The notes under the pieces are model-generated. The model did not search any database, was not told the DNA's origin, and worked only from the letters and a program-made list of their open reading frames with translations. 26,379 bases of DNA, taken from NCBI GenBank assembly GCA_021736615.1, contig JAIPFN010000095.1:1-26379 (forward strand). The letters run 5' to 3'. Source of the DNA: Phycisphaerae bacterium (lineage in GTDB: Bacteria > Planctomycetota > Phycisphaerae > Sedimentisphaerales > Anaerohalosphaeraceae). This document shows positions 21,477-26,379 of the stretch, piece by piece; position 1 is the stretch's first letter, and each line of letters starts with the position of its first letter. A program made the translations under genes and the position numbers.

Positions 21477-22498
21477 CAGCATATCCTCGGAAGTTCGCGG
21501 CCGTACGGCATCTGGATTATTCTTCGTCCGCCGATTTTGGTGACAAGGTCGACGATCGGGTCGCCCTGGCCGTCTACTACGGTCCCAAGCACGCAGGCGT
21601 CCTTGCCGAGCGGGTGTTTTTTGCAGGCTTCGATTATCGCGTCTGCCGAGTCGGCACTTGCAATGATTACGACCTTGCCTTCGTTTGCGATATCGAGCAG
21701 GTCAAAGCCGAGCATTTCAGCAGCTGCGCGGACGGTCGGATTGACCGGCAGGTCGGTTTCCTGTAATTCTATAGAGCAGCCAGAAGCCGATGCAACTTCG
21801 TTAAGAGTAGCCGCCACCCCGCCGCGGGTCGGGTCCCGCATAAATTTTATATCCGGCGACACTGCCATTATATCATCGATAAGACCGTTGAGACATGCAC
21901 AGTCGCTTTTCAGCGGTGAGTCGAATTTGATCCCTTCCCGCTGGGAGATGATCGTCATGCCGTGGTCGCCGAGCGTACCGTTGATTATTATCTTATCGCC
22001 GGGCTTGATTTTGTCGAAGGACAGGTTACCGCTTTTGGGTTTGGTTCCAATGCCGGCGGTGTTGATGAATATTCCATCGGCTGCACCGGACTCAACGACC
22101 TTGGTGTCGCCGGTTACAATTTCTATGCCCGCTGCTTTTGCGGTATCGGCTGCGCTTTGGAGGATTTTCTCGAACTGCCCGAAATCCAGGCCCTCTTCGA
22201 TTATCAAAGACAGGCTGAGGGCGACCGGTTTTGCTCCGGCGACTGCAAGGTCGTTTACCGTTCCGCAGATGGCGAGTTTGCCGATGTCGCCGCCGCTGAA
22301 AAATAAAGGCTTAACGACAAAGCTGTCGGTTGTAAAGCAAACCACGTTCGAGTCGAGGGTTATCTCGGCCGCGTCGGTTAGCTGGCAGAGTTTGTCATTG
22401 CCGAAGCGAGGGACGATGTGTTTGTCGATTAGTGCACTGGTTAGTCTTCCGCCGCCTCCGTGAGCGAGGAGTATTTTTTTTGGCTGCTGATCGGTCAA
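21476..22498 (-). CDS. hypE: Carbamoyl dehydratase HypE
   Basis: A 340-residue ATP-dependent dehydratase of the PurM/AIRS fold. It converts the carbamoyl group that HypF puts on its C-terminal Cys into a cyanide ligand. The C-terminus is PRIC, with Cys340 as the modified residue. N-terminal LAHGGGGRLTSALI, FTTDSFVVKPLFFSGGDIGK, SGTVNDLAV-like CGTVNDLAVAGAKP, GDTKVVE and RDPTRGGVAATLNE are all typical. The start is a TTG at 22498 with AAGGAG six bases before it, overlapping the hypD stop in TTGA. The frame stays open 162 bases upstream, but that part lies inside hypD and is unlike HypE, so it is excluded. Confidence 0.95.
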   Translation of the reverse strand: MTDQQPKKILLAHGGGGRLTSALIDKHIVPRFGNDKLCQLTDAAEITLDSNVVCFTTDSFVVKPLFFSGGDIGKLAICGTVNDLAVAGAKPVALSLSLIIEEGLDFGQFEKILQSAADTAKAAGIEIVTGDTKVVESGAADGIFINTAGIGTKPKSGNLSFDKIKPGDKIIINGTLGDHGMTIISQREGIKFDSPLKSDCACLNGLIDDIMAVSPDIKFMRDPTRGGVAATLNEVASASGCSIELQETDLPVNPTVRAAAEMLGFDLLDIANEGKVVIIASADSADAIIEACKKHPLGKDACVLGTVVDGQGDPIVDLVTKIGGRRIIQMPYGRELPRIC

Positions 22499-23574
22499 GT
22501 TATTCTCCTTTTTCTTCTTCCATATTTGTACCACGCAGAACACGCTCCTTCTGTGCTTACCATACATGGGCCTACAGGTTCGTCGGGCGTGCATGCCGAA
22601 TCGAACATCGCACATTCCGGCGGGTCGATCAGGCCGCAGAGAACTTCGCCGCATCGACAACCGGTAAGGTCCTCGGCTGGTATTTCGTCAATTCCAAATC
22701 GGGTCATCGCGTCGTACTTGCCGTACTTTTCTTTAAGCCTTAACGTGCCTTTGGATATTTTGCCAAGACCCCGCCAGTATCCGTCGTACGGCTCGAAATA
22801 TTCTTCGATAAGCTTCATCGCGGCAAGGTTTCCGGCCGGCGTTACCGCGGCTTCGTATATTGATTTTGTTTCGGCGAGGCCTTCTGTTAGCTGGCGGCAG
22901 ATTTCGGCTATGCCTTCGATCACCTGCATCGGTTCGAAGCCTGCAACAACGCATGGTCGTTTGTAACGTTCGACAATCGGCTTATAAGCGTCGGTTCCTA
23001 TTATTACGCTAACATGGCCGGGACAAAGAAATGCATCGATCTTGTGATTTTTCTCCGAAAGCAACGCGTCCATTGCCGGGACCACCTGTTTGTGTCCGCT
23101 GAGAATGCAGAAGTTGTCCAGACCGAGTTTGTGGGCGTCGGCGACTGCGACGGCAGAAGCTGGAGTAGTAGTTTCAAACCCGACGGCGATGAAGACTACT
23201 GTTTTATCGGGATTTTCTTTTGCCAGGTTAACCGCGTCATCGCTGCTGAGTACAACCTTTACGTTTCCGCCGGCAAGCGATTCCAGCGAACCGTCCTTGC
23301 CGGGCACACGAATCATATCGCCATAGGTAGCGAGAATGCAGTCGTCGCGTTTGGCAAGATCGACAGTTATGTCGATATATCCCTGGTCGGTTACGCAGAC
23401 CGGACATCCCGGCCCGGAAAGCAGTTTCAGTTTTTCCGGGATCGCCGAGCGGATTCCGTTTCTGAAGATCGAAACCGTATGAGTTCCGCAAACTTCCATT
23501 ATGTTTATCTGCCTGCCGAGCTTATCGCAGGCGGCGTCCATTTGTGATTGTGCTATACAGATGCGTCTTAGCAT
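22495..23574 (-). CDS. hypD: Hydrogenase iron-centre scaffold HypD
   Basis: A 359-residue [4Fe-4S] protein that, with HypC, assembles Fe(CN)2CO. Diagnostic motifs are CGTHT at 29-33, GPGCPVC at 54-60 (Cys57 and Cys60), and GFETTTPASA and SGHKQVVPAM in the middle. FLCPGHVSVIIG and VVAGFEP follow, and a C-terminal Cys cluster (CRCGEVLCGLIDP...CAMFDSAC) holds the cluster. Length is normal. The start at 23574 has only a weak purine-rich site. A 96-bp gap with a hairpin separates it from hypC. Confidence 0.96.
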   Translation of the reverse strand: MLRRICIAQSQMDAACDKLGRQINIMEVCGTHTVSIFRNGIRSAIPEKLKLLSGPGCPVCVTDQGYIDITVDLAKRDDCILATYGDMIRVPGKDGSLESLAGGNVKVVLSSDDAVNLAKENPDKTVVFIAVGFETTTPASAVAVADAHKLGLDNFCILSGHKQVVPAMDALLSEKNHKIDAFLCPGHVSVIIGTDAYKPIVERYKRPCVVAGFEPMQVIEGIAEICRQLTEGLAETKSIYEAAVTPAGNLAAMKLIEEYFEPYDGYWRGLGKISKGTLRLKEKYGKYDAMTRFGIDEIPAEDLTGCRCGEVLCGLIDPPECAMFDSACTPDEPVGPCMVSTEGACSAWYKYGRRKRRIT

Positions 23575-23611
23575 TCTACTTCTTTACCCCGGATTTTGAA
23601 TGTATAATAAT

Positions 23612-23626
23612 TCCGCCAAAGGCGGA
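23612..23626. other. Hairpin between hypC and hypD
   Basis: TCCGCC, AAA, GGCGGA form a perfect six-pair stem in the only sizeable gap between hypC and hypD. With no clear T-run on the minus strand, it may affect mRNA stability instead of stopping transcription. It resembles the stem after the pseudopilin gene at 375-389. Confidence 0.4.
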
Positions 23627-23635
23627 TGTTCCATA

Positions 23636-23656
23636 TTGTATAATGTATAATGATGA
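23636..23656. repeat. Weak heptamer array between hypC and hypD
   Basis: TTGTATA, ATGTATA and ATGATGA have period seven. It ends 14 bp from the hypC stop codon and fits the heptamer-array habit seen elsewhere, though short and degenerate. TATAAT appears in it by virtue of the repeat. Confidence 0.4.
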
Positions 23657-23670
23657 AAGGCTCCGCTGTA

Positions 23671-23913
23671 TCATCCTGAGAGTTTGTTTGGGTTATCTTC
23701 GTAGTCTTCTATCTCCTGGAAAAGCTCCCAGGTCTTTTTCGCTTCCTCTTCATCGAGGGTTGTGATCGCAAACCCGGCGTGGATCAGGACGATGTCGCCG
23801 ATCTTTACACCCGGAATGAGAGTTGTTCTTACGTTCCAGCGGTTGCCCATGGCGTCTACCACCGCTTTGTCGTCTTCAAGCTCAATTATTCTAGCTGGTA
23901 CTGCCAAACACAT
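23671..23913 (-). CDS. hypC: Hydrogenase maturation chaperone HypC
   Basis: An 80-residue OB-fold protein starting MCLAVPARI. Cys2 becomes N-terminal after Met removal and holds the iron centre with HypD, then passes it to the hydrogenase large subunit. GNRWNVRTTLIPGVKIGDIVLIHAGFAI is the family core (from residue 23). AAAGGA lies eight bases before the ATG. It follows hypF by 44 bp. Confidence 0.96.
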   Translation of the reverse strand: MCLAVPARIIELEDDKAVVDAMGNRWNVRTTLIPGVKIGDIVLIHAGFAITTLDEEEAKKTWELFQEIEDYEDNPNKLSG

Positions 23914-23927
23914 TTAGTCTGTCCTTT

Positions 23928-23962
23928 CGTAAATCGTCAATCGAAAGTCATAAGTCGTTATT
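23928..23962. repeat. Heptamer array at the hypF stop
   Basis: Five successive heptamers begin CGTAAAT (23928) and CGTCAAT (23935), then CGAAAGT, CATAAGT and CGTTATT. Positions 1 and 7 are C and T (or nearly so) throughout. The hypF stop TAA (minus strand, 23960-23958) lies in the last unit. The array fills most of the hypF-hypC gap. Confidence 0.68.
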
Positions 23963-26249
23963 TGCACATCTCGGCGGCGATTGCTGCCTGGCCCAGGGCG
24001 ATACCGCCGTCGTTTGCGGGCACTCTTCTTTTAAATAATACAAAGAAACCGGAATTTTTCAACTGCTGAATTGTCAAGTTTGCAAGATAGTTGTTACAAA
24101 ATACCCCGCCGGACAGTGCAACGGTCTTAATTGCGTGTAGTTTTCTGGCTTTTATCGCAAAGCCGACCATTGCTGCGGCGACCCAGTTGTGAAACTTTGC
24201 GGATATTATGCCTGTAGTTACGCCGCTTGCCTTGTCTTCCAGCAGTTCCTTTAACATTGTTCGGTAGTCAAGCTGGAATGTTCGGTCCTTTTCTGTAATC
24301 CTTACGTTATATGCGTCTTTTATGCCGGGCAGAATCGCTGATTCGAGGGTCATGGGCAGTTGGGCCTCAAACTGGTTTCTTTTGCCCAGACCGAGGATAG
24401 CCGCGACCGCGTCGAATAGCCTGCCCATGCTGGAAGTTTTTACCGTGTTAATGTTTTTTTGGTTCTGACTTTCGATTATCTCAACTTTGTCGCCGTCCGG
24501 CTCGATTGCTTCTATTATATCTGTGTGTTTTTGGGAAAGTGTGCTCAGCAGTCCCAATACCGGGCGAATCGCATCTTTTGAGGCTGCATCACCGCCGGGC
24601 AGCGGGAAGTATCGCATGTGTCCGAACCTGGTAAATTCGGCGAGCGAAGCGATGAGGCATTCGCATCCCCAGATCGCGCCGTCTGTGCCAAGACCGGTTC
24701 CGTCTGCGACTAATCCTATCACCTTTTCGCTGTAGTCATACTCGGCGAGTACCGAGGCGACGTGTGCCCAGTGGTGCTGAACCTGGATAGTTTCCGCCCC
24801 GCCGAGTGACTGTGCGTATTGGGTTGATATGTAGGACGGGTGGAGGTCGCTTACGAAAATCTCCGGGTTTATATCGAAGAGGGTCCGCAGGTGCTTTATT
24901 GATTCGACGTAGTGGCGGTAAACGCGTGAGTCCTCGAGGTCGCCAATGTGCTCGCTGAGGATAAACTGGTTTCCTTTGGCCAGGCAAAAGGTATTTTTCA
25001 TGTCCGCACCGGCTGCAAATATCTGTTTTTTCATCGGTTTATCCCGCAGAACAGGACCGGGGGTAAATCCTCTTGAGCGTCTTATCAGTGCCTGTGCGCC
25101 GGCGACGATGTGGACTATCGAATCATCGGTCTGGCGGCGGATGTCGCGGTTGTGCATCAGAAAGGCGTCGGCAATGCCGTATAGTTTTTCCATAGCCTCG
25201 TCATTATCGCAAATAAGAGGTTCGTCGGAAAGGTTTGCACTGGTCATTACGAGTACGTCAACCCCATCTTCGGCGAACAGTAAATGATGCAAAGGAGTAT
25301 AGCAAAGCATAAACCCGAGAGTGCTTAGCCCCTGAGCTACGGAGGGAGCTATTGCTGTATTTTTTCGTTTTTTGAGGAGCACTATCGGGCTTTGCGGGCT
25401 TGTCATCAGTGCCGATGCCGATTCTGTAACTTCGGCGTATTGGTTGATCTTCTCGATAGACGCTGCCATCAGGGCGAATGGTTTGTGATCCCTTTGTTTT
25501 CTTTGCCGCAGAGTTTGTACGGCTGCTTCGTTCTTTGCGTCGACTGCAAGGTGGAAACCGCCAAGGCCTTTGATTGCCAGGATTTTGCCCTGTTTTAGCA
25601 TTTCGGCGGTTTTTGCGATTGCTTTGTCGGAGTTTGTTTCGATGCGTTTGCCATCCGGATCGGCCAACCATATCTTCGGGCCGCAATCCGGGCATGCTAC
25701 CGGTTGGGCGTGGAACCTTCTGTCCTTGGGGTCGGTATACTGGTCGGAACATTTTTTGCACATCGTAAAGTCGGCCATCGTTGTGTTGCAGCGGTCGTAG
25801 GGGATCGTTTCTACTATGGTGTATCTTGGCCCGCAGTTTGTGCAGTTGATAAACGGGTAGCGGTAACGAAAATCGTTGGGATCATTCATTTCAGCGAGGC
25901 ATTCGGGACAGGTAGCAGAGTCAGCGGTGACATGAGAGGTCTTTTCGCCGGGAGTCGGACTCTTACGGATCGTAAAGCCTCTTTCACCGGACACTTGGGA
26001 TACTTGCCGCGACCGCATCGAGGAAATGATCATAAGCGGCGGCCAGTCGGGATTCTTTTTGCCATTTTCGAGAATTTTGATGAATTCACAAACTTGGTCG
26101 CCGGTGCCCTGAACTTCAATGACAACCCCACGGCTGTCGTTGAAGACCGAACCTGTAAGACCAAGCTGCCCCGCTAGCCTGTATATATACGGCCGACATC
26201 CGACGCCCTGAACCTGACCCTGTATTACTATTTTATTTCGAATTTTCAT
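23958..26249 (-). CDS. hypF: Carbamoyltransferase HypF
   Basis: A 763-residue four-domain enzyme of normal length that moves the carbamoyl group of carbamoyl phosphate to HypE. Acylphosphatase domain (1-90) with VQGVGCRP, where Cys replaces the usual Phe. Two zinc modules: C114/C117/C136/C139 and C164/C167/C186/C189. A YrdC-like domain spans about 205-390 (KIL-A-IKGLGGFHLAVDA). A Kae1-like domain completes it, with HHWAH near 500 and ALSGGVFCNNYL close to the end. The ATG at 26249 starts the conserved N-terminus; an upstream TTG extension is unlike the family. No Shine-Dalgarno precedes it and a -10 box lies only nine bases away, so it may be leaderless. It heads the hypFCDEAB cluster. Confidence 0.96.
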   Translation of the reverse strand: MKIRNKIVIQGQVQGVGCRPYIYRLAGQLGLTGSVFNDSRGVVIEVQGTGDQVCEFIKILENGKKNPDWPPLMIISSMRSRQVSQVSGERGFTIRKSPTPGEKTSHVTADSATCPECLAEMNDPNDFRYRYPFINCTNCGPRYTIVETIPYDRCNTTMADFTMCKKCSDQYTDPKDRRFHAQPVACPDCGPKIWLADPDGKRIETNSDKAIAKTAEMLKQGKILAIKGLGGFHLAVDAKNEAAVQTLRQRKQRDHKPFALMAASIEKINQYAEVTESASALMTSPQSPIVLLKKRKNTAIAPSVAQGLSTLGFMLCYTPLHHLLFAEDGVDVLVMTSANLSDEPLICDNDEAMEKLYGIADAFLMHNRDIRRQTDDSIVHIVAGAQALIRRSRGFTPGPVLRDKPMKKQIFAAGADMKNTFCLAKGNQFILSEHIGDLEDSRVYRHYVESIKHLRTLFDINPEIFVSDLHPSYISTQYAQSLGGAETIQVQHHWAHVASVLAEYDYSEKVIGLVADGTGLGTDGAIWGCECLIASLAEFTRFGHMRYFPLPGGDAASKDAIRPVLGLLSTLSQKHTDIIEAIEPDGDKVEIIESQNQKNINTVKTSSMGRLFDAVAAILGLGKRNQFEAQLPMTLESAILPGIKDAYNVRITEKDRTFQLDYRTMLKELLEDKASGVTTGIISAKFHNWVAAAMVGFAIKARKLHAIKTVALSGGVFCNNYLANLTIQQLKNSGFFVLFKRRVPANDGGIALGQAAIAAEMCK

Positions 26250-26258
26250 ACGGGGCCG

Positions 26259-26286
26259 ATTATAACGCAATTGCCGCTTTATACAA
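26259..26286 (-). promoter_or_regulatory. Promoter of the hyp cluster, probably leaderless
   Basis: On the minus strand TTGTAT (26286-26281), a 16-base spacer and TATAAT (26264-26259) form a plausible sigma-70 promoter. With a start site about seven bases after the -10, transcription would begin within a few bases of the hypF ATG at 26249. The remaining 26287-26379 is AT-rich and holds nothing that I can support. Confidence 0.6.
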
Positions 26287-26379
26287 GAAAAGCATTAAGT
26301 TATTCATTATTGTTAAAGTAATTGCAATAATTCTGACTTATTAAGCGACTAAATTATAAATGCCAGCCCGATTGGATTT

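Noticed and set aside
21414..22463. Plus-strand open frame of 349 codons opposite hypE
   Set aside because: Antisense shadow of hypE; Ser/Pro/Ile-rich with no motifs.
22499..22660. 54-codon N-terminal extension of HypE
   Set aside because: It lies inside hypD in another frame, is basic and Cys-rich unlike HypE, and the TTG at 22498 has an AAGGAG and the TTGA overlap.

Overview
The window looks like chromosomal DNA of a planctomycete, most likely a Phycisphaerae / Sedimentisphaerales-type anaerobe. The reasons are secreted proteins ending in short dockerin-like segments (D-x-x-x-D-G-x-x-[DN] followed by a helix with a conserved W), a pseudopilin with the planctomycete-style C-terminal H...DG element, a DUF1080 lipoprotein, a GLUG-repeat protein, a complete hydrogenase-maturation set and ThiH (the anaerobic dehydroglycine route). 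This placement is inference from gene content, not from a marker-gene tree.

Layout. 1-2272 (minus): a ModE-type winged-helix regulator, a secreted dockerin-like protein, a pseudopilin, and a partial IDDTD/TiaS-like gene cut by the left edge. 2503-2694 (minus): a one-cluster ferredoxin. 2864-6296 (plus): the SRP RNA gene inside a 29-bp inverted repeat, a four-helix-bundle protein, dnaX with an A10 tract that could be a tau/gamma slippage site, a small lipoprotein, and recR. 6297-12315: a repeat-rich accessory stretch with a duplicated recR 3' end, DUF2061 and other membrane proteins, two secreted proteins, an AbgT transporter, and six copies of a structured hairpin repeat. 12316-14916 (plus): GLUG/dockerin protein, DUF1080 lipoprotein and a small unknown protein. 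14919-16363 (minus): a type II restriction-modification pair (BglII/BstYI-like nuclease and MT-A70 methyltransferase) that is visibly more AT-rich than its right-hand neighbour. 16582-20474 (plus): a near-perfect sigma-54 promoter, rpoN itself, then thiS-thiG-thiH. 20479-26249 (minus): hypF-hypC-hypD-hypE-hypA-hypB, with several overlapping start/stop junctions.

How the genes connect. SRP RNA, dnaX and recR are the familiar bacterial replication/repair neighbourhood with an unusual lipoprotein where ybaB usually lies. ThiS/ThiG/ThiH make the thiazole part of thiamine. HypA-F build the Ni-Fe(CN)2CO centre of [NiFe] hydrogenase, whose structural genes are not in the window. The sigma-54 gene appears to carry its own sigma-54 promoter.

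The most unusual material is non-coding: (i) heptamer-period arrays at gene ends, which in two places supply the stop codons of neighbouring genes; (ii) a six-copy hairpin family confined to 6.9-12.2 kb whose variants keep base pairing; (iii) a recR 3'-end duplication whose coding part is far better conserved than its flank; (iv) the dnaX A10 tract; (v) the rpoN sigma-54 promoter. No tRNA, rRNA, CRISPR, transposase or integrase was seen.
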